Origin: Ypsolopha sequella
Taxonomy: Eukaryota; Arthropoda; Insecta; Lepidoptera; Ypsolophidae
Direction: 5' to 3'
Assembly (NCBI GenBank): GCA_934047225.1
Contig: OW203992.1
Span: 11,831,501 to 11,895,500 of the forward strand
Length of the DNA: 64,000 nt
Shown: positions 23,797 through 35,758 of the stretch, in pieces
Numbering within the stretch: the first letter of the stretch is position 1
Layout of the letters: each line of letters begins with the position of its first letter
Made by a program: the position numbers and the translations under genes
The notes under the pieces: generated by a model
Database searches by the model: none
Told to the model about the DNA's origin: nothing
The model's input: only the letters and a program-made list of their open reading frames with translations

Positions 23797-25740
23797 TGTT
23801 ATGTATGTAGGTACCTAAATTTAGATGTATTCAAAGCAATATATGTTATATTCTTATTATTTCATTGATTTCTTCAATATTTACATCACAAAAAGTTATT
23901 GAAATTTAAAAAGCTTGATAATAAATGAAGAAAATTACAAAACCTAGATTTTATTGGTGTGGGATTCGAACCATGATCACGTCATTTATGGAACGTAAAG
24001 TCGCACGTGGTAACAACTGAGCCAAAATTACAATTCGCGAAGTGCCATAATATTCGATACCTTTTGTAAGATCACAATTATCTTGACAAAAAAAATAATT
24101 TTAGCACATATTTACACACTTTGAAATAACTGGGTACCTACAAAATAAAATTAATATGAATGGATTAATCAAATACCTTATGAGACGAATTGTTGAAAAT
24201 CGCCTTACATTTTCACAACACAAGAACAAAATCTAAATGTATATCAGTCTTTAATAGAGATATTTATTTACTGCACTTCTCCGAACCCCGATCAATATTT
24301 CGTGATGAGATTTTCAAGAAACTCAGCGTATCGTTCGACGCAAATTTTTAGGTTATGTTATTGTGAGGGTTGCAAGTAATAAGAATACCCCTCTATAATT
24401 TGTGAGAATACCTAACTGCAAAAAAAAATGTTGTATATAATGTTTCGATTTCAACGAATGAAGATTGTAGTTAGTCATAATGGTAATAATTAATAATTAT
24501 AAGTATAATATGTAAGCCCCTTCTGTAGTTTGTTCATCCGTTCAAAAAACTTTATCATAGCGTCGCGTTAATTTAACGTTTCATGTTGTAGTGTTCCTCA
24601 TGGCCGAATTATACCATGGACAATGGTGCATGGCCGAATAAAACACATGCCATGGTGTTCCTAAACGCCGGGGTAAAGGAAAAAATGTACTGTCACCCAT
24701 TCCACAACCACCCGAGTGAAAACGAACAGCTGTAACGCGCTAATGAGGGGTTTTCAAAGTCAAATTAAAAAAGAAAAAGTAGTACCGAACGACACAATAG
24801 ACGGCGCAGCCTGTACTAAAAGTGTCAGAAATGTCTTCCTGGCAACACTGGATTCTTTTGATTTTGACACTTCTTCTTTGCTTTTTTCTTTTTTATGGTC
24901 AATCCATGCCTAAAATGTATTATTGCTAAGATCCATTGTTCTTTCCGTAATTAGTTAAACTGTGTGTTCCTATATTTTTACAATTAGCTACAACGCAAGG
25001 GCTGACCATGTTGAAAGTTGAATGAAATACCAAGCTATTAACGTAAGTAATATAGATAGAAAACAACATTGTTGGATTTAACAATTGAATTGACAATTTT
25101 TAGCTTCCCACAGATTATAAAATAATCTTTGCTTTTTGACACTTGAAAGCAGGGTAACGCCATCTGTGTTTACTTCTGAAAGCTTGATCAAGTTCAGTCT
25201 GGAAAACCGCTCATTAAACACGAACTGTACCAGAACACAGCGTTACATTTTTTTCCCGAACCCTACACAGCTCATTTGATTTGAGTGCGGTCATCAGGTT
25301 ACAATAATCATGGTATAATAAAACATAATATAACATAAAAATCGTGCCATCGTGATCACAGAACACTTTATCGTGATTGTGCAGCTAACTTCAGGCCACT
25401 ATAAACCACCATGATAATGGTGGTTGGTGGTGGTTTGACACTTCATTAGTCGGTCACGAGATCCGTATGGGTATGGGTTTTTTCTGTTTAATTACATAGC
25501 CGACATACCAATGAGCGTGTTTATTCTGTTGAATCTGATGACCACACTCGAAGTCTATCAATAAACCTTGTCAGAAATGTAAACTTCACTTTGACAGTTA
25601 AATTTTACATTTACCCGTGCGCTTAGAAACGTAACCTTAGTAAAAATTAATGTTTGATACAAAATGAATTTGATTATTTTTAAGAATTTATTGAAATATG
25701 TCTTTGGCAACATTAAAGGAAAATATAAATCTTTATCACC
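23797..25740. other. Upstream region of the large gene, no gene seen
   Basis: It should contain the promoter of the large minus-strand gene. I see a tRNA-like SINE head, a palindromic patch around 24,600-24,660 (CATGGCCGAAT and ATTCGGCCATG-type blocks, shared with 43,725), and AT-rich sequence. No core promoter element is clear enough to call. Confidence 0.4.
23956..24022 (-). repeat. tRNA-like (SINE head) sequence
   Basis: Read on the minus strand it has an A-box-like TGGCTCAGTTGTTACCACG and B-box-like GGTTCGAATCCC at roughly tRNA spacing. There is no convincing acceptor stem, so it is a tRNA-derived SINE or pseudogene rather than a tRNA gene. Confidence 0.5.
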
Positions 25741-25804
25741 AAAGCTGCGTTCAATTTGATCGCCCACCGACGCCCGCTTGTCACTGACAGTAGGATAGCA
25801 TATA

Positions 25805-26785
25805 CCTCAGACCATATATTAATAGACAGTACAACGTCCAACTATTTGAGGAAACAGTAGATCACTCTAATATCCATGAGGTAAGGATATATACGGATGG
25901 ATCCAAAACAAAGGTGGGTACTGGGGCCGGAGCGTACTCAGCTGAACTTAACATTCACAGGTCAACAGCCTTGGGTAAGCACAACACGATTTTCCAAGCG
26001 GAATGCGTAGGAATCATCCTGGCCACAAGCGCGGTGCTCAGAAGGGAAGTTAAAGGCCTCAACATTCGTATACTTTCTGACAGCACGGCGGTACTACGAG
26101 CCCTAAGCAAGACTATTGTTAACTCTGGGCTAATACTACAGTGTCTAAATCAACTGGAAGAGGTAAGTCGACACAATAAAGTCACCCTCCAGTGGATAAA
26201 AGGACACAGCGGATCGCTGGGCAATGACGCGGCAGATGAACTGGCAAAGGAAGGTGCAAAAATGGAACCGGTAGGTGCTGAGCCACTGGTTCCCTTGCCC
26301 TTTAACCAGATACGAACCTGGCTGCGTGAGAGAACCAGCTCTCAACATGCTGAGCAATGGGCAAGTATGACAACTTGCAGACAGACGAAAGCGGTTCTAC
26401 CAACCGTGGACCGTCGCCTGACAAAGAAACTACTTCGTCTCAATAGGCTGAACCTTCGCATGATGGTAGGGCTAATTACGGGACATAGTAACCTCAACAG
26501 ACATTTCTATAATATAGGTCTGACGGACAGTCCTCTATGCAGAGCTTGTATGGAGACCGAAGAAACGCCGACCCACGTGACGATAGACTGCGTAGGCGTC
26601 AGCACACAACGGGCTAAGATCCTCGGTGAACCGGGGACGCTTCGCCAATCCTTTGGCGACCTAGGCGGCCTCTTGGGATTCTGGCGAGAGCTGGGCTGGC
26701 TGGAATAGCCAGCTCCACACTTTCCACGCACAAAGGTCCAAGTAAGAGACGAGGTGCGGAAACCGAGCCCACCACCTCAGACCAA
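25805..26785 (+). mobile_element. 5'-truncated LINE with RNase H and CCHC end, in a MITE
   Basis: An open frame from 25805 through the stop at 26708 covers the RNase H domain. Its catalytic acids are YTDGSK, FQAECVG, LSDSTAV and KGHSGSLGNDAADELA (His and Asp). A zinc-knuckle-like C-x2-C ... H-x4-C (CRACMETEETPTHVTIDC) follows near the C-terminus. This layout fits a non-LTR retrotransposon of the I/LOA/R1 supergroup with reverse transcriptase lost by 5' truncation. The insertion is bounded by a 6-bp duplication CATATA (25799-25804 and 26786-26791). Removing it restores a MITE sequence seen intact at 62.05 kb. The RNase H frame has no stop, so the copy is young. Confidence 0.8.
25914..26711 (+). 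pseudogene. Retrotransposon RNase H / zinc-knuckle coding remnant
   Basis: This is the open coding part of the truncated LINE; the in-frame coding actually begins upstream, at the insertion border. Four RNase H catalytic positions are preserved, but with no reverse transcriptase or start codon it is not expected to act on its own. There is no evidence of host use. Confidence 0.75.
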
Positions 26786-27061
26786 CATATACAAATTCAA
26801 CGCGTGCAAAAGGGGTAGCATGATAAGCAGGTGCATAGACATAAGATTCGCTGCGGTTAAAAGACGTCCATAGCGTGTAAAAGAGATGTCCTACCTTTAT
26901 GAACAAGAGAAAAAGAGATGCACAATAAAGAACAGCTATGTCAATGTTTTTTCGAGTAAGAGGCCATAGCGTCCCGCTTGCTTGGGTATGATTGCGGATT
27001 ATATAATAAAATTTAAATAATACGTACCTAACTAAATTGATAAATAGTGATTGGTTAAGAC

Positions 27062-27132
27062 ATGGTTTCTTGCGCAGTGAGTAATTGTGATGTGACAAGG
27101 AGAAATAACCCAAATAATGACACATTTCCCAG
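27062..27132 (+). pseudogene. Possible THAP-domain first exon fragment
   Basis: ATG at 27062 opens MVSCAVSNCDVTRRNNP and ends in TFPR before GTAAAT. The C-x4-C pair close to the start and the Phe-Pro before a donor site match THAP first exons. The Phe-His usual before the Phe-Pro is missing, and I could not find a second exon with C-x2-H-F. It is either a decayed fragment or a chance match. Confidence 0.4.
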
Positions 27133-27133
27133 G

Positions 27134-29260
27134 TAAATATGATTTTGTCATTAGAATGTTTTGAGCCACATTTTGCCCAATGTCTCGTTTTAATCAGTCC
27201 GATAAAATGTTTTTACAATAACGTATTGATTTTCTTTGTTGTATTTAGTAGTTATATGCGGGGTTGTCCAAAATATTAAGTAAAATAGTAAATGTAATAG
27301 TAATGTCATAGTAATGTGCATTTTTTTTTGTGTAATTTTTCTACCACATTGTTTATCTTGTACAATCTAAATCTATGAGCAGCTGTCGTTTGACGATAAA
27401 ACTGAACGAAGCCCCAGGACTAATGACCAAAATTTCTTTTTACTACAATCTTTGAGTCATGGTTTAATAATAAACTCTTATACTTCGGATAACCTACTTT
27501 TGAAATTGCCGCCAGCTGGCTGTCAATTTTGATAGATCGCTCACAGTGCAAACGCTTTGTACTTTTGTTGCTTTTGTAATCTGAAGCATGGGCGATGATA
27601 ATAGTGAGTTTTTTTTGGACTTGCTTATATAGGACAACATGCGACTTTGTCTAAGAAGACGCCGCGCCGCTTGGCCAAGTTGATCCTTGGGTTGACCATC
27701 TCTGAGGTAGGTGTTAGAGAGCGGGGAAAGTGTATCTCCCACGGTGCAGTCTGCGCTCGATTTCTGCCCACATAAGGGACACAGATCACATATTATATAA
27801 GGTGACATTTAATTATGCAGCCAAATGCATACTGGAGGTATTATCCTGGTAAGTGATCAGAATTATGGATCGATAACACTTTTTTGATAATTTGGCAAAA
27901 TAAAATGTTGACCTCCAATAGTAATTGACTCAGGGTTGAGCTTGCGTTTGTAGGGAACACGACACGAAAATATTATTTACGAATTTCACAACAAGGGTCC
28001 TCTGAGCACTTATCTAGTCTTCAGTATGAATTTGGACCACAGAGAGGTTCTAAAAGCAGGAAATATAAGATAACTGGCTTTGCTGATTACTTTCAATAAT
28101 AATTTATGTTTACTTATAAATGAATGGTCCGGTCCGGCTCACCTCAATAAGTATTTTTGATCGGGATAGCCGACCAGTCAATGCGAGACGCAACATCATT
28201 GCGGAAGTCTGAATCTGCTGAAACAGGTCGGTTATCCCAGTCAAAAATACTTATTAATGTGAGCCGTTTTGCAATAATCAGATCTAGATACTGTTAATGG
28301 ACTCAGCATACAATATTATTATAACATTCCATTGACACTCCACAATGTGGTGACAGCGTTTGTATGGAGGTTTGAGTGTGATGACGCCTCATAAGTGGCC
28401 CCTTTCCGCTCAGCTACCATATTAATTCTTTAGGTGTTTGTGACGTTCTGATGGCTTTGATCTTAATGAAACTTTGCACACGTCTTAAGATATGTTTCTC
28501 TTCCCCCCCACACCGCACTTGAACTCTCGCCAAGAGGTATGAGATGGTGAGATATTCAAAAGGCACCGAATTTGTGAAATGGTTTTAGGTAAAAACTGTT
28601 TTCCATGAAACGGTTACTATTTTTTTATAGAAAAGTTTATAAACTTAGTCTTCTTTACATGAACGACGTCAGTATTTCTCTCTTTTTTATTTCCAGTATA
28701 GATAAAAATTATACAAATTGCTAAACTTTGCGTAAAAACTAGGCAATATTCATGGCTATAATATGATGGTGTTTCATCAAATTTAGCTTTTTGGACTGTA
28801 TATATACGTAGTTAGATCAAGTTACATGTCAGTGACATCATGTCACTAGATGATAATTATGAAAAAAAATATGAAGAAAATAAGCTGTTGACTTCACAAT
28901 CTGTTTTTATCATTTGTATGAATCTCAAGAAAAATCCAGGTGTGAAGGGGCCTCTTAAATGTATTGTCACTTTGACGACGAGTAGGTACATAAGTGTGAA
29001 AAAAAACAGAATTTTTCGCCCGCTGATAAATTTATGAAATATGATGACCGCACCCATTGTATGTAAAAATACGTATGTCTCTTTGCGTGGTTGGTGGTGG
29101 TGGTGGTTTGACAGTTGACACTTCAATGATTGTGCTCTGTGGATCGGTCAGTTGTGTGCTGTTGTGTGACTTGTCTCATGTCTGTGTGTGCACTTGTTGT
29201 GCATGTGCAGTTGATGTGTTCTATGTGCAGTTGCATCGTGTGCGTTAAACATTACAATCA
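27134..29260. other. Intergenic repeats before QTRT1
   Basis: A partial copy of the ACACCGCGTTCCG-type MITE (about 27,420-27,590) and the MITE at 28135-28266 lie here. A GT-rich tract (29,080-29,240) just upstream of QTRT1 may include its promoter and 5' UTR. No other gene is supported. Confidence 0.4.
28135..28266. mobile_element. MITE with about 41-bp inverted ends
   Basis: CGGCTCACCTCAATAAGTAT through ATAGCCGACC pairs with GGTCGGTTATCC through TAATGTGAGCCG. The loop is about 50 bp. Confidence 0.85.
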
Positions 29261-29296
29261 AATTGTATGCGGGTTCTTTTTCTGCAAAAAAAAAAC

Positions 29297-32200
29297 ATGA
29301 TTATGGAAGCCACATCTGCAGCCCTATCCTTTAGCATTCAAGCAGAATGTAACGTTTCAAGAGCACGGGCTGCTACGATGAAGCTGCCTCATTATGAAGT
29401 TAAAACGCCGGTGTTCATGCCTGTTGGAACTCAGGTCAGGTTTGGGGTGTAGATAACCTTTTAATAATTACTATAGTTGGTGATTCGGATCTTGAGAACA
29501 TTCAACACAATTAGTAAAGGAATGTTATACTGTACTGCACAGGTTTATTTACCCTACCCCTCACGACTTATTTGCACCTGGTACTTCCTTGTTTTGAATG
29601 GTCCTGAGGATACCCATGAGTATAACTGGTCAGAAAAATCCCGTCACCTCAAAATAATGCGTTTACCCTTAGTCTCACTACTAATTGTGTAAAAAGTCTA
29701 GTGGTCGAATGATATCAGATACTTTAAAGTTTAGACCCCATGATTGTTAAAAAGAAAATCTCTAAAATTATCTTTACAGAATTATTCATCGCTACAAATA
29801 GATGATACTTAAAATTTATATACCTCTGGAACAGTAAAGTGTTATCCTAAAAAGCTCATTAATGAAAAACAATGATGGAACAATTTTTTTATATTGACGT
29901 CTACCTATTTTAGTAGAAAAATATAGAGCTAATTTATACTAGGTACATTTGGTAGGTACAATGTGGTCAACTGCTAGGTAGGTATTGAATACTAATTCCT
30001 AATTCCTAAAATGGGGAAATTGTGTTATTCAACAATTAATAAACAAACTGGTGTCCCTTTAATTATTTTTTATAATTACTATGTATGAGTTTTGATTATT
30101 TTTTAAGTTATAATGAATGAGGTGGCATGTTGATTAAACACATAAACTTTTACAGGGAACTATGAAAGGATTACTACCAGATCAACTGGAAGATTTGGAC
30201 TGTGAAATCATTTTGGGTAACACATATCACTTGGGGAACCGCCCTGGTACAGATGTGCTACAAAAAGCTGGGGGGCTTCATAAGTTCATGGGATGGAATC
30301 GAGCATTACTCACTGATTCTGGAGGCTTTCAGATGGTATCTCTTTTGAAATTGGCTGAAATCACAGAGGAAGGAGTGAAGTTCAGATCACCTTATGATGA
30401 TTCAGAAATAATGTTGACTCCAGAGAAATCTATTGAAATTCAGAACTGCATAGGTAACTTAAATAGCTTTATTTATAAGTACATTTTACCTGCTTTTACC
30501 AAAATCCTGTGTACCCTATCCAGTGGCGTGCCTAGGGTTTCAGAATAGTGCAAGCTCGACATTACCATTTTATCTTTTCTTCATCAATCAACACTTTGAC
30601 ACACTTTAAATTTTCACAAGGGACAATTGCCACCATCTTTTTCCATCACGAAATTCTTTTCTCACAAAACAAATGTCGACTCGACTCAAGCAAACAAAAC
30701 AAGCAAATTTTTATTTAGTCGAATTGCTCTTGTTTTGCATTTCGTTCATTCTGTGTGCAACTTCATAGCGGTCCGATCCGAAGCAATGCTTTTCAAAGTT
30801 TTATCTGGATTAAGGCATTTTCGTATTTAAGCCTTTACAATAAAAACTACTTTGCAAGGACTTCTTTAGTGAAATACTTAAACCTTTAATGAGAGGGTTT
30901 TCATAGGTGGGAAAGAGATATATACAAGCTGAGAGAAGCACGGTTTCAAGCGAACGCGTGCGAGTGAGATGACCAACCATGTCTCAGTCATCGAAACAAA
31001 AAGTCTCAGTTTATAATTACAACGCCAACAAACATATCGGTTCCGGTGACGAAGACTGTCACCTAATGAATATAGAAGCCATTTTGGTTTAGCCTACCGA
31101 AACGAAAGTTCATGTAAGTTTGTGGCTCTGTACCTACATTGTACGTCAACATAAGTTCATGATTAAGTGGCATAGCGTTGTTTTAGAGAGCGCGAATTTT
31201 TGAATAGGTAGTTTAACCGATAAGACTTGCCGTTGATATTCTTGATCACAGATAATATAAATTCTTGATCGACCATTTTAGCAAGGCAAGCCGGGCTTTT
31301 GGGCTTGTATGAAGGTACCGCCACTGACCCTATCCTATGGGTCCTGGGTCCCTTTTAAATTGTGATCCAGTATTGATTGATAATAGGTAACTGTCTAACT
31401 TTGAGTAATACTCCTTGATCGCAATCTTGTGTGTATTTCTAGGAGCCGACATAATAATGCAGCTAGATGATGTAGTTCAGACAACATACAAAAACTATGA
31501 TCGCATCCAAGAGGCTACAGAGAGGACCAGCCGTTGGTTAGACAGATGTATAAAAGCACATCAAAGGCCAACAGAGCAAAGCATATTCCCCATTGTACAA
31601 GGCTTGCTGGATGCTGAATTAAGAGAAAAGAGTGCAAGAGATCATATGACCAAAGAAGTAAATGGTTTCGCCATTGGAGGACTCAGGTGATTATTTAAAA
31701 CCCTGAAAATACCTACCCTAATTTCAAAATAGCCATAGGTTGATGTTGTTAAGGCATGAAGTTATTGACGTTTCTTTGTTTTCTGCTTTAGACCATTGAA
31801 CACAGGACATGGCAAACACGTCTCTTAGCTTAGATTCTGCAAATTTCCGCGAGGGGTAAACACGCACAGCAAACATTACGTACACTCCTACGAAAAATCT
31901 AAATCAAAACTTGTTACACAAACACAAAACGAGTACACTAGCAAAGTTACATTTTGTTCATGTATTCGTCATAGGGAAATGTGTTCACCAAGTTCTATGG
32001 TCTAAGCTTTTATGTAATGATAACTAAACTTGAACCCTTTCCTAATAAGATATTAATAAAAAACTAAAAATTTACACTATTTTATACCAAGTCCGTCTTT
32101 CCTGCCGTGAGCCATTTGGTAAACAATGTTGGTAGGTCCCTATATTAATAGATTTTTAAATGAAAGTTTATAAATTACAATTTAAAAAGATGCACAAAAA

Positions 32201-33015
32201 TTGTTTACCAAATGGGTCAAGTAAGGAAAAACGAAAAATAGACTACATAATGTAATTTGGTGTGCCAGAAAATATTGCACACATTTCTCCTAATTACAGT
32301 GGTGGTGAAGCCAAAGATGATTTTTGGCCTATGGTTGCTCTAAGTACTGGCATATTGGACAAGAATAAGCCAAGATACCTCATGGGAGTGGGTTTAGCCA
32401 TTGACCTTGTTGTCTGTGTGGCTTTAGGTGTTGATATGTTCGATTGTGTATTTCCAACCCGAACTGCAGTAAGTATTTAACAATTAAGTATTTGGTATAT
32501 TTTTTATTAAATTAATAAAAACAATATCCTCTACATTTATTATCCAAACTGTTTCAGAGATTTGGTTGTGCCATAGTGAACAAAGGCCAGCTAAATTTAA
32601 AACAGAAGAAGTATGAGACTGACCTAGACCCCATTGACAAAGACTGCACATGTTCCACATGTAAACACTACACCAGGGCATATCTTCATGGCATTGTTAC
32701 TGTAGAGACAGTGGCCTGCCATTTGCTGTCTGTTCATAACATTGCTTTCCAGGCATGTATTTTTCATACGAAAAATATTATTCCCTTTGAGAAAATTCAT
32801 TAGCACAGAAAACATACAGTACATTTTTATGTAATTGCAATATTTTTATTTTACAGATGCGTTTGATGAGAACAATGAGAGAAAATATAATTAATGGAAC
32901 CTTCCCACAGTTTGTTGCCAAGTTTGTAAATGAAGTATATCCCAGTGGAGTCTTTCCAAAGTGGGTGGTGGATTCCTTGAATTCAGTTGGAATTATATTA
33001 GAAAATAATTTGTAG
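29297..33015 (+). CDS. QTRT1: Queuine tRNA-ribosyltransferase catalytic subunit 1
   Basis: Eukaryotic tRNA-guanine transglycosylase. With QTRT2 it swaps guanine-34 for queuine in tRNAs for Asp, Asn, His and Tyr, in the cytosol and at the outer mitochondrial face. Exons: 29297-29434, 30156-30453, 31443-31686, 32300-32468, 32558-32752, 32857-33015; all phases join. The product is 400 aa (human about 403). Visible hallmarks are LGNTYHL (66-72), LTDSGGFQ with the general acid/base Asp at about 100, GGLSGGEA (split by intron 3), [14 protein letters not shown] (270-283) with the nucleophilic Asp, and zinc ligands C-x-C-x2-C (313, 315, 318) plus His at about 343. Starts at 29297 and 29303 are both possible; the second has A at -3 and G at +4. 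An in-frame ATG at 29267 has a weaker context. Intron 5 has a GC donor. Intron 2 holds a hAT element and intron 3 a MITE. CCDC25 converges on its 3' end. Confidence 0.95.
30521..31326. mobile_element. Non-autonomous hAT element with perfect 8-bp duplication, QTRT1 intron 2
   Basis: Ends CAGTGGCG...CGCCACTG are flanked by ACCCTATC on both sides (30513-30520 and 31327-31334). Length is 806 bp. It includes a repeat segment (about 31,035-31,100) shared with 295-375 and 46,660-46,740. No transposase frame is visible. Confidence 0.88.
32098..32229. mobile_element. MITE in QTRT1 intron 3
   Basis: TTTCCTGCCGTGAGCCATTT and its inverted partner AAATGGGTCAAGTAAGGAAA, plus GGTAAACAAT/ATTGTTTACC, bound about 130 bp. 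Confidence 0.8.
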
Positions 33016-33063
33016 ATGGTGCTTTGATTTCTTATTGGGTTCCTTAATTATTCCTCCTTCCTC

Positions 33064-35758
33064 TTACATAAAGTCATCAGAATCATTCCCATCATAATTA
33101 GTTGTCATGTTTTCAGATTTCATTAGAGTTGAGTAGCTTCTGAGTTCTTGTTCTTCTTTCTTCTGTCTCTCTTCCTCTTTCTCTTTTTCTTTCTGTTCTC
33201 TCAACACCTTCTTCTTGTCTTCTCTCTCAAGTCTGTCCCTATTTTCTCTTTCAATTCTCAAATCTGGGAATGATTCTTTTTTGGTTTTATTTAGTCTATT
33301 TACAATATCATTATTTCTTTTTGCTACCTTTACTTTTCTTACTTCCTTATCTTTGTGAAATGCTACTTGACCAACCTGAAAAATAAGATGGATCAAACAT
33401 TATTGAGCTAGTAATTTTTACAGGTAGCTGAAGTAGATATTTCTTTTATTTACCTCCATTGAAGCAGTTTTTTTGAGATTTGCCCACATCGTGTAAACAA
33501 TATCAATATCATTCATCTTGTTACCCATAATGGAATTAGCTTTAACTAGTTGACATGCATCATCCAAAACTGAACTTGGTATGTCATCTATTGTTTGGCC
33601 CTGAAAATAAATATTTAAATCAGAAGAAGTAGGAGTAAATACGGAGTAGAAATACTTCGATATAGCCTGGGTTTCCTAAGAGAGTGGTGCAGTAATATAG
33701 CAACTGTTATCTATGATCTCCCAATCTTTTGTAATAAGAAAGACCAAGTTGTATAGCGGTGCCACTACATTACAGCACCATTTTCTTAGGACAGAGTAAC
33801 TTATATGGTTCATACTTACAGGAGCAAGGCGTAAATATACGTGAGCCGAAGATACTTTATCAACATGGAACCAGACATCTTCAGGCCATCCCCACTTTAT
33901 CAGATCCTCATCTGGAATAAAAAATAATGCAATAGAAGCAAGAGTCCAAAATATGATACCATGTTCTAGGAATGAAAAATCCTTAGGGGTTTTTATATGC
34001 CTATAAAATATCAGAATCAGAATCCGAACATTTATTTGTAATTAAACCAGTATGGTACACAAATCAGTAATAGTATAACAATAATCAATGAAGAAGTAAC
34101 ACTATAAAGAATAATAAAATTGACAAAATAAATAAAATAACACAGTAAAACCTTGAAAAGTTAACATGTCACGTAACATTATAAAGAATAATAAAATTGA
34201 CAAAATAAATAAAATAACACAGTAAAACCTTGAAAAGTTAACATGTCACTAGTATATCATATCAGACATTAAATTAGGAAAATAATTGTACCAAGAAATG
34301 AAAACGAGACTAAAATATATATATATTACTATTATTAATTATACAATGATGTCCATGTAAATTAGAATTTTAAATGTCAATAATGTTAAATGAAATGCTT
34401 ATACAATGATGATGGCTATGCAAATTGAATTAATATTTTAAATGTAAATATGTTGAATAATAATGTAAATTTTTGAAGAGGGGTTATATCGTCAAAATTT
34501 ACACTTTTTGAAGTGATTTATCTGCTGTTCAAAAGAAGTCCCAAGTTAAATAATTCAGTATAACAATTTTGGGACCTTTTTCTAGATTTTGGGTCATCAG
34601 AAACGCGATTGGAGGAATTTCACTCGATAGAAATAATTTTCGAAAGGAGGTCTAAATTTACACTGTTTTATATTCTGACAAATTGGGATAGCATACAGAC
34701 TTCAAAAATATTTATTTAGATGGGTTTTAACAATACCTGATTACTGGTTATGGAAATTTTCATATATATTTTTATTTATACGAATCAATAATTAAATAAT
34801 ATACTTTATAATTATAAAATTACACAGTTTACGATATATTTCGGGTATATATTTATATTTTTTATATATATGTTTTACTCCACATAAATACAAACAGTTA
34901 AATGGTTTTAGTCGCTATATTTCGACCCCTCAGTGGGGCCGTCATCAGGCGAATAGGAAAAAATATTATATGACATATATGTATAGGTATTTGAAGGAAG
35001 AAAACCGCTGACATCTATTGATATAAAAAAAAAAAAAAGGCAGTTGAACGGTGTTTTATAAAAATATTATATTTATAGCTATTTTAGTTGATTTTGTATT
35101 AATTTAAAATTGACTTTGTAATTTTTCCCCGATTCTGTCCCTCTTGCACTGCAAGTTTTCCACCTGGAGTAATGGGGACATTTGCACAGACGATATATCA
35201 CCTTAATTTGTAGTTGGTTAATTCGTAATAAGTTGAATATACAAAAAGTTTAGGACGTTTTCGCGTATTTAGTAGTTTAAGACATAGCTATAAAGGTATA
35301 GGCAGCCAGTGCAAAAGATTCAAACGGACTAATTGAGGCTCAACCATTTTAAGTCGTAACATTGCTTTTTCAAGGTTAGGTCCATAATTCATTTTCTGGT
35401 CAGTGTTGATAAGGGGGAACAACTGAAGGGTTTCTGGGTTGTTACAAAAAATAACCATGAAGTTTATGCTTCTAACTAACCTAACCTACCAGGTCCCTTC
35501 TGCACTAATGGATTTCTGGGTTGCGAAAATTTTCCTTCTTTCTTTTTTCCTTTATCTATACTACAACCCAACCCATTTGCGGTTACCAATCAATTCTTGA
35601 TGTTATATGTAGATTAGTGGTGACCGTCGAATTAAATAAAGATTTCTTGCCTAGACTAGAAATGGGTGGTTATAAAGTTACTTACTTTCATATTTGTCTG
35701 CACCCATAAATAATGTTACGGGTGGGGATACGATGTTACTGGTGAAATAGAGCACCAT
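33064..35758 (-). CDS. CCDC25: Coiled-coil domain-containing protein 25 (NFACT-R domain)
   Basis: Exons in transcription order: 35758-35686, 33911-33820, 33600-33454, 33375-33064. They give 207 residues (human 208). The first exon starts MVLYFTSN and ends inside KYEN; the split Asn codon (A|AT) links it to the second exon across 1.8 kb. Residues 1 to about 105 form the NFACT-R/DUF814 fold ([36 protein letters not shown]). Residues about 125-185 are a Lys/Glu-rich coiled coil, and the tail is NDSDDFM as in animals generally. The human protein has been reported as a membrane receptor for extracellular DNA; the insect role is not known to me. The start codon context is AAAAATGG. Intron 1 holds a repeat family also present at 1.25 kb, a 77-bp tandem duplication and other repeats. 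Intron 2 (33601-33819) is largely one MITE. Confidence 0.93.
33673..33791. mobile_element. MITE filling CCDC25 intron 2
   Basis: CCTAAGAGAGTGGTGCAGTAAT on the left and ATTACAGCACCATTTTCTTAGG on the right are inverted with few mismatches. The element is about 119 bp of a 219-bp intron. Confidence 0.75.
34096..34249. repeat. Two perfect-looking 77-bp tandem copies
   Basis: GTAACA(C/T)TATAAAGAATAAT through AACATGTCAC is repeated at 34096-34172 and 34173-34249 with one difference seen. It lies in CCDC25 intron 1. Confidence 0.9.
34555..35260. repeat. Dispersed repeat, copy 2, interrupted, within CCDC25 intron 1
   Basis: Matches 1250-1600 at both ends, with an extra middle part (about 34,770-35,100) that includes TTTCGACCCCTCAGTGGGGC and CGTCATCAGGCGAA, a block also seen at 7,318-7,360 and 51,490-51,530. 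Confidence 0.65.

Larger units (their letters stand above)
25743..26830. mobile_element. MITE split by the RNase H LINE
   Basis: The left half (25743-25804) and right part (26786 onward) together match the element at 62048-62152: TTCAATTTGATCGCCC, CACTGACAG(T/C)AGGATAGC and TACAAATTCAACG(C/T)GTGCAAAAG. The far right end is degraded. Confidence 0.7.

Noticed and set aside
27494..27808. Minus-strand open frame of 104 codons with a C-x2-C pair
   Set aside because: Overlaps a partial copy of a known MITE in the window; no conserved motif beyond the cysteines.
29267..29296. Upstream in-frame ATG of QTRT1, giving ten extra residues
   Set aside because: T at -3 is a weak context and the added residues do not resemble the family. 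A mitochondrial presequence cannot be excluded.
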